The notes: a model not told the origin generated them from the sequence alone. Positions 15,185 to 24,362 are shown, numbered from the stretch's first letter. The stretch: DNA of 64,000 nt from Caribbeanibacter sp964518305 (GCA_964518305.1 CAZFDK010000009.1:1-64000), one strand, 5' to 3'. Numbers and translations: made by a program.

Positions 15185-16977
15185 CCCCCCTGCTGCTTCT
15201 TCCGCTTCTTGCGCTCCTTCGACAGGTAGAACTGCTGCGGCAGCGAGGCCAGGTTGCTGGTCGCGTAATACAGGTTCAGCCCCGCCGGGAAGTTGAAGAA
15301 GAGGACCGTCATCACCACGGGCATGGCGTAGGTCATGACCTTCATCTGGGTGCTCCGCTCCATGCCCCGCTGCCCGATGTACTGCATGAGGAACATGGAC
15401 AGCCCCATGACCACGGGAATCACGTAGTAGGGGTCGGCCTGGGAGAGGTCCGACAGCCACCAGAAGGGGACGCCGCGGAACTCGATCGTGTTCTTGAAGA
15501 CGAAGAACAGGGTGATGAGAATCGGGAACGGCAGGAGCATCGGCAGACACCCGGCGAGCGGGTTGATGTCGTGCTCCTTGTACAGCTTCATCATCTCCTG
15601 CTGAAGCTTCTCCGGGTCGTCCTCGTACTTGTCCTGCAGCTTCTTCATCTTCGGCTGCACCTCCATCTGCGCCATCTGGGCGCGCATGGACTTCTGGTAC
15701 AGCGGGAACAGGACCGCCCGGACCATGATCCCGAACAGGATCAGCACGTAGCCGTAGGCCAGGTTCAGGTTGGAGTGCATCCAGGTGAGGACCTCGGTGA
15801 TCACCGAGACCAGGGGCCGCATCACCGGCTGGACCCAGCTCCAGCCGTAGGGGTTCACTCCGGTCATCTCCTGCCCCACCCGCGAGAGGCGGTCGAACTC
15901 CTGCGGGCCGGCGAAAACGCGGAACTCGAACGTGGTCTGACCGGCGGACACCGGCACCGCGGCCGTGAGCTCGGTGGCGTGCTCGGCCTGGACCCCCCGG
16001 GCCAGCAGGCCGCCGAACCCGCTGTCCTCGGGGCCGTCCACCATGCTCACCACGAAGTACTTGTTCTTGACGGCCACCCACCGGAAGGGAGCGTTCTCGG
16101 CGGCGGTCGTGGAGCCGGCCTCGATGTCATTCAGGCTCTGGTCGCTGATCCCCTCCGAGCGGCTGTTCACCACGTAGGAGAGGTTGTTGAAATCGTCCTC
16201 GGCGTCAGCCTCGTTGGTCCGCAGACCGCGGCCCAGGGAGGTGAGGACGCTCCACCCGCGCTCGGGAAAGTTCCGCAGGTGGCCGTTCACGTGGAACGCG
16301 TAGGAGTCCGGCTCGAAGACGTAGTCGACCTCGAAGGTCAGCCGGCTGTCCGGTATCGGATACGTGAACCGCAGGGTGTCCGGACCGGATCCGGAGGCGA
16401 GCTTCAGGGTCCGGGCCGAGGGCTCGAAGCTGCGCCCCGTGAGGTCCAGCGTGTCGCCGCCCACGGCCACCCGGAAACCCAGGAGACGGTCGCCCTCGCG
16501 GATGAGCTGCACCCGCTCGCCGGCGCTGTCGGCTTCGGCGTAGGAGGCGTACTGCATGAGGCGGGCGCCCACCAGCGTCGCCCCACGCGTACTGAACCGG
16601 TACTCGTACAGCGGACTGCTCACGGTGACGGTGTCGCCGGGCGGCGGGCCCTGGGGCTCCGCGGCGAAGGGGGATCGGCCGGCGGCGGCCGTGTCCCCGG
16701 TGTCGGCCTGTTGCGTCGCCTGCCGCGCGGTGTCCCGGCCGGTGGGGAACCCCTGGCCCTCCTGGCCCTCCCGAGCGGCGCTCTCCTCGGCGCCCCCGGC
16801 TTCGGCCGTTCCGGCCGGCGCGACTCCCGTGTCCGTCTCGCTCACGCGCGCCGTGTCGACCACGGTGTCGGTGCCGGTGCCCGCCTGCCGGGGCGCCTGC
16901 TCCGTCGGGAAGAGGAGGTTGGTGACCACGATCACGACGAGCGTGAGCACGACCGCCAGGATCAGTCGCTTCTGCAT
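15181..16977 (-). CDS. yidC: membrane protein insertase YidC
   Basis: A 598-aa Gram-negative-type insertase: N-terminal membrane anchor (about 5-24), Asp/Glu/Thr-rich periplasmic linker, large periplasmic beta domain (about 90-360), then the conserved core of about five membrane segments with the cytoplasmic Lys/Glu-rich hairpin (MKKLQDKYEDDPEKLQQEMMK) and a basic tail. It inserts membrane proteins alone or with SecYEG. ATG at 16977 lies 79 bases after yidD. Confidence 0.95.
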   Translation of the reverse strand: MQKRLILAVVLTLVVIVVTNLLFPTEQAPRQAGTGTDTVVDTARVSETDTGVAPAGTAEAGGAEESAAREGQEGQGFPTGRDTARQATQQADTGDTAAAGRSPFAAEPQGPPPGDTVTVSSPLYEYRFSTRGATLVGARLMQYASYAEADSAGERVQLIREGDRLLGFRVAVGGDTLDLTGRSFEPSARTLKLASGSGPDTLRFTYPIPDSRLTFEVDYVFEPDSYAFHVNGHLRNFPERGWSVLTSLGRGLRTNEADAEDDFNNLSYVVNSRSEGISDQSLNDIEAGSTTAAENAPFRWVAVKNKYFVVSMVDGPEDSGFGGLLARGVQAEHATELTAAVPVSAGQTTFEFRVFAGPQEFDRLSRVGQEMTGVNPYGWSWVQPVMRPLVSVITEVLTWMHSNLNLAYGYVLILFGIMVRAVLFPLYQKSMRAQMAQMEVQPKMKKLQDKYEDDPEKLQQEMMKLYKEHDINPLAGCLPMLLPFPILITLFFVFKNTIEFRGVPFWWLSDLSQADPYYVIPVVMGLSMFLMQYIGQRGMERSTQMKVMTYAMPVVMTVLFFNFPAGLNLYYATSNLASLPQQFYLSKERKKRKKQQGG

Positions 16978-17056
16978 CTATGCGTCAGGGCTCTGGATTC
17001 GGTAGTCAGGAGAAAACATCACGGCTCCGGCGGGGCGAGCTCCCGCACGGCGACCT

Positions 17057-17440
17057 TCAGCGACCGGCTCGAGCGTCCGGGTCGGTCCCGTTGGAGCCGT
17101 CCGTCGGGGAGGGACGGTCTTCGTCCGATTCCGGGACCGGGTCGTAGCCGCGCCCTCCCAGGGGGTGACACCGCAGCACACGCCGTACCGCCAGCCATCC
17201 GCCCCTCCAGGATCCGTGACGCTCCACGGCCTCCCGGGCATACTCGGAGCAGGTGGGCACGTACCGGCACGCCGAGGGCCTCAGCGGCGAGATGGCCGCC
17301 TGGTAGAAGCGGATGACCGCCAGAACGATTCGTCGGATCAAAGTTCGGGCTGCGCGAGCAGGAGCGGGACGGCCGCGAAGCCGCATACACCGTGAGTGCA
17401 CTCCAGGGTGCCGATCGGCTACCGGCGGGCGGGGGCTCAC
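17057..17440 (-). CDS. yidD: membrane protein insertion efficiency factor YidD
   Basis: The YidD core (FYQAAISPLRPSACRYVPTCSEYAREAV) with its conserved Cys pair and HPLGGRGYDPVP tail is unmistakable. The GTG at 17440 overlaps the rnpA stop as GTGA and gives 127 aa; an internal ATG at 17386 gives 109 aa, closer to the family length of 70-100. I list the coupled start but the shorter one is possible. YidD is a small peripheral membrane protein that helps YidC insert substrates. Confidence 0.88.
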   Translation of the reverse strand: MSPRPPVADRHPGVHSRCMRLRGRPAPARAARTLIRRIVLAVIRFYQAAISPLRPSACRYVPTCSEYAREAVERHGSWRGGWLAVRRVLRCHPLGGRGYDPVPESDEDRPSPTDGSNGTDPDARAGR

Positions 17441-17799
17441 AGCTCGTCCAGGGCGCCGAGAACGGCCTCCCGGAGCTCGGCGAAGTCACAGCCGTAGGCC
17501 GCCGGCCGGGCCCGAAGCAGCACATCCACTTCGCGCCGCTCCTCCCAGGCGCCGGAGAGCCAATCACGCCGGCCGATCTCGCGCAGCCGGCGCTGGACGC
17601 GATTCCGGGCCACCGCCGTATGGCCATACAGCGGGACCACCACGCCGAGCCTCGGTCGGCCAGCAGGGGACGCGGCCGCGAAGACGTCCACGGGCCCCGT
17701 CCGCCGGCGCCGCCCCTCCCGGAGGACGCGGCGAATGGCGCGCCCGCTGGTGATCCGCGCCTCTCGCGGATACCGCTCCCCGGCGCCGGATCCGCTCAC
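17437..17799 (-). CDS. rnpA: ribonuclease P protein component
   Basis: A 120-aa basic subunit of RNase P, which matures tRNA 5' ends. The central RNR signature (ARNRVQRRLREIGR) and the N-terminal YPREARITSGRAIRRVLREG are clear. GTG at 17799 is the only good start before the conserved region; no strong Shine-Dalgarno sequence is visible, so it may depend on translation from rpmH 80 bases upstream. The frame stays open across rpmH but that part is a shadow. Confidence 0.92.
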   Translation of the reverse strand: MSGSGAGERYPREARITSGRAIRRVLREGRRRRTGPVDVFAAASPAGRPRLGVVVPLYGHTAVARNRVQRRLREIGRRDWLSGAWEERREVDVLLRARPAAYGCDFAELREAVLGALDEL

Positions 17800-17879
17800 G
17801 GCGAGAGAGGCCAGAGACGTCGGCCGCTCCGCGGGATCCAGCCCCGCACGGACGGGCCCCGGCGGTCCGGGTCCGTCGG

Positions 17880-18050
17880 CTACCGCCGTCGCTTCTCGTC
17901 CCGCCGCTCCTCGCTCACCGACAGCCTGGAACGGCCCTTCCGGCAGCGGGCGATGGTGCAGCGCCCGGCGCGAGTCCTCGTCCGCGCCCTGAACCCGTGG
18001 GTCCGGGCACGCTTCTTTCGGCTGCGCCTGGGGGTGGTGTTCTGCGTCAT
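17880..18050 (-). CDS. rpmH: 50S ribosomal protein L34
   Basis: A 56-aa Arg/Lys-rich protein. The L34 block KKRARTHGFRARTRTRAGR and the later GRSRLSVSE match the family, with a slightly extended C-terminus (EERRDEKRRR). ATG at 18050 has no obvious Shine-Dalgarno sequence. The normal rpmH-rnpA-yidD-yidC-mnmE order is preserved. Confidence 0.95.
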   Translation of the reverse strand: MTQNTTPRRSRKKRARTHGFRARTRTRAGRCTIARCRKGRSRLSVSEERRDEKRRR

Positions 18051-18075
18051 CGTAGGTACCGTCGTTTCGGAATCC

Positions 18076-18097
18076 CGGGCGGTCGGACGACCGCCCG
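18076..18097. repeat. 22-base palindrome in the rpmH leader
   Basis: CGGGCGGTCG, two bases, CGACCGCCCG: a perfect 10-bp stem lying between the rpmH promoter and its start codon. In RNA it would form a very stable hairpin 26 bases before the ATG. It could be a ribosomal-protein control element or a DNA operator. Confidence 0.6.
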
Positions 18098-18145
18098 TCG
18101 ACCGAATCCGGACGAACGCGCTCCGATCTCGCCGGCCGAGACCGC

Positions 18146-18174
18146 AGAATACCCCGAACACCCCGATTCGTCAA
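18146..18174 (-). promoter_or_regulatory. promoter of the rpmH-rnpA-yidD-yidC-mnmE operon
   Basis: Read leftward: TTGACG (18169-18174), 17-base spacer, TATTCT (18146-18151). This is a near-consensus housekeeping promoter with a leader of roughly 90 bases. Confidence 0.7.
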
Positions 18175-18232
18175 AGATCCTGAGCCGGATGACCCCCGGG
18201 ATCCGGGCCGAGGACGGCGACGGGAAATCTCG

Positions 18233-18262
18233 TTGACAGCCCCCCGGCGCCCGATCTAGTAT
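18233..18262 (+). promoter_or_regulatory. dnaA promoter
   Basis: TTGACA (18233-18238), 18-base spacer, TAGTAT (18257-18262). It is divergent from the rpmH promoter, with about 60 bases between the two -35 boxes. The dnaA leader is about 60 bases. No DnaA box is seen overlapping it. Confidence 0.75.
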
Positions 18263-18329
18263 GCACGGCCCTTCCGGCATCCGCCGAATTGCCCGAGACC
18301 GACCCATGTGACCCCGAACCCGGCTGGGG

Positions 18330-19715
18330 ATGGAACTGACCGCCGACGAGCTCTGGTCGCGCATCAGCGACGCAGCACGGGACGTGCTCCCGGAGCAGAC
18401 CTTCCGCACCTGGCTCTCCTCCGCCGAGGCCGTCACGCTCTCCGATGACGGGACCCTCGTCGTCGGTGCTCCCACCAAGTTCGCCGTCGAGTGGATCGAG
18501 GATAAGTACGGTTCCCTGCTCGCCGAGCTGGCGGAGAAGGAAGCCGGACGCGCCGTCAGCCTGAGCTTCGAGCACAGGGGCGACGGCGACGCCATCGAGT
18601 TTCCGGAGATCGGCGGCGAGGACGACGGCGGGAGCCCCGCCCGGGCCAAAGAGACGCCGGAGACCCCTTCCGAGGAAACGGACGCCGGCGAGGTCGGCCT
18701 GAACGAGCGATACACCTTCGACCGGTTCGTCATCGGCTCCAACAACCAGCTCGCGGCGGCCGCCTGCCAGCGGGTGGCCGACGCCCCGGCACAGGCTTAC
18801 AACCCGCTCTTCATCTACGGGGACACGGGACTCGGCAAGACTCACCTGATGCACGCCATCGGACACGCGATCCTGGAGCGGGAGCCGGACCGGCGGGTGG
18901 CCTACATCCCGTCGGAGAGGTTCACGAACGAGATGATCGCCGCCATCCAGAGCGGCCGAACGGCGCAGTTCCGGCAACGATACCGGCAGATCGACGTGCT
19001 CCTGGTGGACGACGTCCACTTCCTTGGCAACAAGGAGGGCACCCAGGAGGAGTTCTTCCACACCTTCAACTCGCTCTACGACGCCCACAAGCAGATCGTC
19101 ATCACCAGCGAACGGGCGCCGCAGGAGATCCCCGGCCTCCAGGAGCGCCTGGTCTCGCGCTTCGAGCGGGGGCTGGTCACCGACATCAAGCCGCCGGACT
19201 TCGAGACCCGGGTGGCGATCCTCCAGAAGAAGGCCGTGGAGGACAATCTCACGATCGACGACTCGGTGATCACCTACATCGCCCGGAACCGGAAGACCTC
19301 AGTGCGACAGCTCGAAGGCGCCCTGATCAAGCTCCTGGCCTACAGTTCGCTCACCAGGCGGGAGATCAACCTGGAGCTGGCGCGGGAGGCCCTCGGACAG
19401 GACGAGGAGGAGGAGGCGGAGGAGACGCTGCCCTCGGCCGAGGAGATCAGGGAGCGGACGGCCGAGCGCTGGGACGTCTCGGTGGAGGGGCTGACCTCGA
19501 AGCGGCGGACCCGAAACCTGACGGTCCCCCGGCAGGTAGCCATGTACCTGATCAAGAACCTCCTGGATCTTCCGTATACGAAGATCGGCGAACTCTTCGG
19601 CGATCGCGACCATTCCACCGTCATCCACTCGGTGAACAAGGTGGAGGCCGACATGGCCAGCGACGCCGAGTTCCGGAACCGGGTCCGGAGCCTCCAGGAG
19701 GAGCTTTCCGGATGA
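18330..19715 (+). CDS. dnaA: chromosomal replication initiator DnaA
   Basis: A 461-aa initiator with all four domains: N-terminal DnaB/DiaA interaction region (ELWSRISDAARDVLPEQTFRTWL), an acidic linker, AAA+ ATPase with Walker A GDTGLGKTHL and Walker B LLVDDVHFL, and domain IV with the box-reading signature GDRDHSTVIHSVNKVE near the end. ATG at 18330 is preceded by a modest GGCTGGGG. It binds ATP and DnaA boxes to open the origin. Confidence 0.98.
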   Translation: MELTADELWSRISDAARDVLPEQTFRTWLSSAEAVTLSDDGTLVVGAPTKFAVEWIEDKYGSLLAELAEKEAGRAVSLSFEHRGDGDAIEFPEIGGEDDGGSPARAKETPETPSEETDAGEVGLNERYTFDRFVIGSNNQLAAAACQRVADAPAQAYNPLFIYGDTGLGKTHLMHAIGHAILEREPDRRVAYIPSERFTNEMIAAIQSGRTAQFRQRYRQIDVLLVDDVHFLGNKEGTQEEFFHTFNSLYDAHKQIVITSERAPQEIPGLQERLVSRFERGLVTDIKPPDFETRVAILQKKAVEDNLTIDDSVITYIARNRKTSVRQLEGALIKLLAYSSLTRREINLELAREALGQDEEEEAEETLPSAEEIRERTAERWDVSVEGLTSKRRTRNLTVPRQVAMYLIKNLLDLPYTKIGELFGDRDHSTVIHSVNKVEADMASDAEFRNRVRSLQEELSG

Positions 19716-19993
19716 CGGGGAAAGCCGTGTTGAGAGCATGTTGAAGAAGGACCCGGATTGAGCCACGGGTCCCGGCGTCGTGGATCGGTGTGGAGGGCGA
19801 GGAAGCTTTCCCCATCGTATTCACACGAGACAGAACGCTCAGGACCCACTGGCGGAGGGGCTGACCGGAGGGTAAGCGTCCGTTTTTCCACATCTCAACC
19901 CTCCCTACTGTTACGACTTGAGTTATACAATTACGAAGAGTTCTAACTGAACCATCGGGAAAACCCGATTCGGTCCACCAGAAGAGGAACGGG
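19716..19993. other. oriC: dnaA-dnaN intergenic region, candidate origin
   Basis: 278 bases without a gene. DnaA-box-like words are TGTGGAGGG (19789-19797), GTATTCACA (19818-19826) and TTTTCCACA (19884-19892). An AT-rich stretch (about 19907-19950, around GAGTTATACAATTACGAAGAG) could be the unwinding element or the dnaN promoter. A small hairpin ATCGGG-AAAA-CCCGAT (19954-19969) sits in the dnaN leader. The boxes are few and imperfect, so the assignment rests mainly on position. Confidence 0.5.
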
Positions 19994-21097
19994 ATGAAAC
20001 TCTCAATCACGCGCGACAACCTGCAGCAGGGACTCGGGGCCGTCACCGGAACGATCCCCAGCAAGACGACCCTGCCGGTCCTCTCGAACATCCTCCTCCG
20101 GGCCGGGGACGATCAGCTGGAGCTGAGCGGGACGGACCTGGACATCTCGGCCTCGGTCAGCGTCCCTGCCGACGTGGAGACGGAAGGGGCCGTCACGGCG
20201 CCGGCGCGGAAGCTTGACGACATCGCCCGGGAGCTGGCCGAGGCGCCGGTCCATCTCTCGGCCGACGGCGAGAAGATCGAGCTGGAGTGCGGGAAGAGCC
20301 ACTTCAAGCTCTTCGGGCTACCGGAGGACGAGTTCCCTGCCTTCCCGGAGGTCGACTTCGATGAGAGCTGGCACATGGAGGCCGGCCGCCTGCACGAGCT
20401 CATCGAGCGCACCTCCTTTGCCGTCTCCACCGAGGAGAGCCGCCCCATCCTGAACGGCGTGCTGTGGCAGCTCCGCTCCGATCACACCTCGATGGTGGCC
20501 ACCAACGGCCATCGCCTGGCGATGATGACGGCGGACCTCGAGGACGTGACCGCCCCGGAGGCCGATCTGATCGTACCGCCGAAGGCGCTGGACCAGGTGG
20601 AGAATCTCTTCGACGACGACGAGGAGATCGAGGTCGCCCGCTCGGAGAACCACCTCGGGTTCCGCTCCGACCAGCGTGTCGTGTTCACCCGCCTGATCGA
20701 GGGACCGTATCCCAACTACAACCAGGTCATCCCCGACGACAACGACATGATCGCGACGGCGAACCGGGACGCCCTGGAGCAGGCGATTCGCCGGATGGCC
20801 GTGGTGGCCAGCGACCAGACGCACCGGGTGCGGATGGAGTTCCGCTCCGACGTGGTCCACTTCCGTGTCCAGACGCCGGATCTGGGAGAGGGGGAGGACG
20901 AGCTCGCCGTGGACTACGACGGCGAGGACCTGGAGATCGGCTTCAACGCCAACTACCTGCTGGAGATCCTCCGCAACATGCCGGACGAAGACGTGAAGAT
21001 GAGCTTCAAGGCTCCGGAGCGGGCGGCCACCTTCGAGCCCGCCAGCGGCGATCAGGACTATCTGTGCCTGGTCATGCCGCTCAGGCTCCTGGACTGA
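19994..21097 (+). CDS. dnaN: DNA polymerase III beta subunit (sliding clamp)
   Basis: A 367-aa clamp of three repeated domains: MKLSITRDNLQQGLGAVTG at the start, TLPVLSNILL in domain I, and C-terminal DYLCLVMPLRL, the usual ending that forms the client-binding pocket. ATG at 19994 follows GAAGAGGAA. It encircles DNA as a dimer and tethers polymerase and repair proteins. Confidence 0.97.
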   Translation: MKLSITRDNLQQGLGAVTGTIPSKTTLPVLSNILLRAGDDQLELSGTDLDISASVSVPADVETEGAVTAPARKLDDIARELAEAPVHLSADGEKIELECGKSHFKLFGLPEDEFPAFPEVDFDESWHMEAGRLHELIERTSFAVSTEESRPILNGVLWQLRSDHTSMVATNGHRLAMMTADLEDVTAPEADLIVPPKALDQVENLFDDDEEIEVARSENHLGFRSDQRVVFTRLIEGPYPNYNQVIPDDNDMIATANRDALEQAIRRMAVVASDQTHRVRMEFRSDVVHFRVQTPDLGEGEDELAVDYDGEDLEIGFNANYLLEILRNMPDEDVKMSFKAPERAATFEPASGDQDYLCLVMPLRLLD

Positions 21098-21131
21098 ATT
21101 CGGTTCGGCAGGAGCGGCGCGGGGCGACGCT

Positions 21132-21542
21132 TCACTCGCCCCGGTACTCGGACCACAGGTCGCGGTCCTCGCGGACGCGGACCTTCACCAGCTCACAGCC
21201 GTCCGGGAGATTCGGGCGGATACGATTCCAGACCACCCTCGCCAGGGCCTCGGTGGTGGGGAGACCGCCCTCCTCGAACTCCGGCAGGTCGTTCAGGAAG
21301 GCGTGATCCATGGGTTCCCGCACCCGATCCTCCAGGAGCCGGTCCAGGCCGGCCAGATCCACGACCATGCCGGTCTCCTCGTCGATCCGCCCGGCCACGG
21401 TCACCTCGCACCGCCACTGGTGGCCGTGGGGCGTGGCGGACGTCCCGAAGCGTCGCCGGCTCGCTTCTTCGCTCTGGCCGGGGAGCAGGTAGCGATGCCC
21501 GGCGGGAAACTCGACGGCTCGGGTCAGGCGGGCTCGCGACAC
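21132..21542 (-). CDS. 6-pyruvoyl-tetrahydropterin synthase/QueD family protein
   Basis: A 136-aa T-fold enzyme. Zinc ligands are visible as His in FPAGHRY and the HGH of PHGHQW. The Asp-His pair (MDHAFLND) and the TTEALA glutamate are also present. The catalytic Cys that normally precedes HGH (as in FGKCN) is replaced: the aligned segment reads FGTSA. The reaction may therefore differ from classic QueD or PTPS. Start GTG at 21542 with AAGGAG upstream. It is divergent from the CoA ligase gene with 54 bases between. Confidence 0.75.
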   Translation of the reverse strand: MSRARLTRAVEFPAGHRYLLPGQSEEASRRRFGTSATPHGHQWRCEVTVAGRIDEETGMVVDLAGLDRLLEDRVREPMDHAFLNDLPEFEEGGLPTTEALARVVWNRIRPNLPDGCELVKVRVREDRDLWSEYRGE

Positions 21543-21596
21543 GGGCGGCTCCTTCCGACCGATTCGAACTCAGATTGACATCAGACTCCTGATGCC

Positions 21597-23756
21597 ATGG
21601 CCAAGATAGAGACCGGAACGTCGGCGGACGAACGAAGTGTCACTCCTGGGCCGGCATCACTGGATCGCGTGCTGCGACCGGACTCCGTGGCGGTGATCGG
21701 CGCCAGCCGGCGGCGGGAGACCATCGGCCAGCAGATCCTGGACAACGTCCTGGAACACGGCTACACCGGTCCGGTCTATCCGGTGAATCCGAATGCCCGC
21801 TCCGTCCACTCCGTCCGTGCGTACGACTCGGTGGCGAATCTCCCGGAGACCCCCGACCTGGCGGTTATCGTGGTCCCGAAGGAAGGGGTGGTCCCGGTGG
21901 TCGAGGAGTGCGCCGAAGCCGGGGTTGGCGGAGTGGTGGTGATCACCGCTGGCTTTCGGGAGGTCGGCGGGGAGGGCGTGGAGCGGGAGGAAGAGCTCAC
22001 CCGCATCGTCCGGGAGAGCGGCATGCGGATGGTGGGTCCCAACTGCATGGGCGTGATCAACGCATCTCCGGACATCTCCCTGAACGCCACTTTCGCCCCC
22101 ACGATGCCGCCGCGGGGCCGCATCGCCATGATGAGCCAGTCCGGTGCCATGGGGGTGACGATCCTGGACTACGCCGCCGAGTACGGGATCGGCGTCAGCC
22201 AGTTCGTCTCCGTGGGCAACAAGCCCGATGTCTCGGGCAACGACCTGCTCGAGTACTGGCGCGAGGACGACGAGGTGGGGGTCGTTCTCATGTACCTGGA
22301 GAACTTCGGCAACCCCAGGCGGTTCACCCGCATCGCCCGGGAGGTGACGCGAGACAAGCCGGTGCTGGCGGTGAAGGCGGGACGGAGCTCCGCAGGAGCC
22401 CGGGCCGCCAGCAGCCACACCGGGGCCCTCACCGCCGCCGACGTCGCCACCGACGCTCTGTTCGCCCAGTGCGGCGTGCTCCGCGTGGACACCGTGGAAG
22501 AGCTCTTCGCCACGGCGATGGCCTTCGGCAACGCGCCCCTGCCCGACGGGCCGAACGTGGCCGTCGTGACCAACGCCGGTGGGCCGGGAATCATAATCGC
22601 GGACGCCTGCGAGTCCCGGGGGCTCGAGGTCCCCTCCCTCTCCGACGAGACGCGGGAGAGGCTGGAGTCGCGGCTGCCGGAGGAAGCCAGCGTGGCCAAC
22701 CCGGTGGACATGATCGCCAGTGCCACGGCCGACGACTACCGGAACGCCCTCGAGGTGGTGCTGGACGATCCCGGCGTGGACGCTGTGATCGCCGCCTTCG
22801 TGCCGCCCATGGGCATCGAGGCCGAAGACGTCTCGCGTGCCATCCGGGGCGTGGCGGAGGGACACGGCAAACCGGTGATGGCGGTACTCATGGGCCGGGA
22901 GGGGCTTCCGCAGGGAATGGCGGAGCTGCGCGAAGCCGACATCCCGGGCTACATCTTCCCGGAGTCCGCCGCCCGGGCGCTGTCGGCCATGAACCGCTAC
23001 CGCCGCTGGCGGGAGCGTCCCGAAGGAGGCGTAGCCGAGTTCGACGTGGGCCGGGACCGGGCAGAGGACGTGATCGCCGGTGCGGCGCGGGAAGGCCGGG
23101 AGTGGCTCACCGAGATGGAGGCCTTCGACCTGCTGGAGTGCTACGGAATCCCCGTGGCCCGGAGGTCCCTGGCCCGGAGTCCGGGCGACGCGGTGGCCGC
23201 CGCCGACGAGATCGGCTACCCGGTGGTGCTCAAGGCCGTGGCCCCGTCGATCGTCCACAAGACCGAGGTGGGAGGGGTGGAGCTGGAGCTGGAGACCGTC
23301 GAGGAGGTCAGGCGGGCCTTCGAGCGGATCGTCGATTCGGTGCGCAGCCACCAGGAAGAGGCGGCGCTGGACGGCGTGCTGGTGCAGGAGATGGTCTCCG
23401 GTGGGCGGGAGACCATCGTCGGGAGCACGGAGGAGCCGAGCTTCGGACCGCTGGTCATGTTCGGCCTCGGCGGCATCTACGTGGAGGCCCTTCGCGACGT
23501 GACCTTCCGCATCCAGCCGGTGACGGACGTCGACGCGCGTGAGATGGTCCGGGACATCCGCGGTCTTCCCCTGCTGGAGGGCGTCCGCGGCGCCGAGAGC
23601 GTCGACCTGGACCGGCTGGCGGAGGTCATACAGCGAGTGAGTCAGCTGGTCGGTGAGCACAGGGAGATCCAGGAGATGGACATCAACCCGTTCCTTGCGT
23701 TTCCCGACGGCGACCGGTGCGTGGCCGTGGACGCTCGCGTGCGACTCCAGATCTGA
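21597..23756 (+). CDS. acetate-CoA ligase (ADP-forming), fused alpha-beta
   Basis: A 719-aa NDP-forming acyl-CoA synthetase: CoA-binding Rossmann domain (about 20-150, VAVIGASRRRETIG), two succinyl-CoA-ligase-like domains with the phosphorylated His in SSHTGAL (near residue 273), and a C-terminal ATP-grasp domain (about 490-719, AFDLLECYGIPV through MDINPFLAF). It interconverts acetyl-CoA + ADP + Pi with acetate + CoA + ATP. No GNAT domain is attached, so it is not a Pat-type acetyltransferase. Substrate range (acetate, propionate or aryl acids) cannot be read from sequence. ATG at 21597; the ribosome site is weak. Confidence 0.88.
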   Translation: MAKIETGTSADERSVTPGPASLDRVLRPDSVAVIGASRRRETIGQQILDNVLEHGYTGPVYPVNPNARSVHSVRAYDSVANLPETPDLAVIVVPKEGVVPVVEECAEAGVGGVVVITAGFREVGGEGVEREEELTRIVRESGMRMVGPNCMGVINASPDISLNATFAPTMPPRGRIAMMSQSGAMGVTILDYAAEYGIGVSQFVSVGNKPDVSGNDLLEYWREDDEVGVVLMYLENFGNPRRFTRIAREVTRDKPVLAVKAGRSSAGARAASSHTGALTAADVATDALFAQCGVLRVDTVEELFATAMAFGNAPLPDGPNVAVVTNAGGPGIIIADACESRGLEVPSLSDETRERLESRLPEEASVANPVDMIASATADDYRNALEVVLDDPGVDAVIAAFVPPMGIEAEDVSRAIRGVAEGHGKPVMAVLMGREGLPQGMAELREADIPGYIFPESAARALSAMNRYRRWRERPEGGVAEFDVGRDRAEDVIAGAAREGREWLTEMEAFDLLECYGIPVARRSLARSPGDAVAAADEIGYPVVLKAVAPSIVHKTEVGGVELELETVEEVRRAFERIVDSVRSHQEEAALDGVLVQEMVSGGRETIVGSTEEPSFGPLVMFGLGGIYVEALRDVTFRIQPVTDVDAREMVRDIRGLPLLEGVRGAESVDLDRLAEVIQRVSQLVGEHREIQEMDINPFLAFPDGDRCVAVDARVRLQI

Positions 23757-23867
23757 ACCCCGACCCTCTGGGGCCCGTCCGCCCGTTCCGGGATGGCGCA
23801 GATGTTGCGCTCGACCCGCAACGGACGACACCCACGCTCTTCCCCCGACATCGGAGGGGAAGAAAGG

Positions 23868-24362
23868 ATGAGGAGACGACAACGGTTCCCCGCCATGGGC
23901 AGTCAGGGACAGAATCGCCCCCCCGGTCAGCGGACCGACGGAGCCCGGAACCCGGGTCCGGCGGAAGGGCCTGCGGACGGGCCCGACCGCGAGGGCGGTC
24001 AGGGGCGTATCCTCGTGGTCGACGACAACGAAGACTGCCGCGTGGCGCTGAAGACCTTCCTGGAGGCATCCGGATACTCGGTGGCGGAGGCCGCTGACGG
24101 GGAGCAGGCCGTGGATCGCGCTCGGGAGACCGACCCGGACCTCATCCTCCTGGACATCATGATGCCGGGGGTCGACGGACTCGAAGCCGCCCGCCGCATC
24201 CGGCGTGCCTCCGATGTCGACGGCGCGATGATCGTGGCCATAAGCGCCATGGAGGGCGCCGAGAAGGCCAGCCGCGCCGCCGGCTGCGACGCCTGCGTCA
24301 CCAAGCCCCTGGACATGGCCGAGTTCTCATCCCGCGTCGGACGCTGGCTGGAGGACGAGTGA
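23868..24362 (+). CDS. single-domain response regulator (REC)
   Basis: A 164-aa protein with a disordered Gly/Pro/Arg-rich N-terminal tail (about 45 aa) and one receiver domain: acidic pocket near 52-53, phospho-acceptor Asp96 (LLDIMMPG), Lys146 (TKP). There is no output domain. ATG at 23868 has the best ribosome site (GGAGGGGAAGAAAGG); the frame is open upstream. No kinase is adjacent. Its stop overlaps the next start (GTGA). Confidence 0.85.
   Translation: MRRRQRFPAMGSQGQNRPPGQRTDGARNPGPAEGPADGPDREGGQGRILVVDDNEDCRVALKTFLEASGYSVAEAADGEQAVDRARETDPDLILLDIMMPGVDGLEAARRIRRASDVDGAMIVAISAMEGAEKASRAAGCDACVTKPLDMAEFSSRVGRWLEDE

Noticed and set aside
13817..16081. A longer mnmE reading frame starting at 16081.
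   Set aside because: The upstream part is the shadow of yidC; the ATGA overlap at 15184 and the family N-terminus fix the start.
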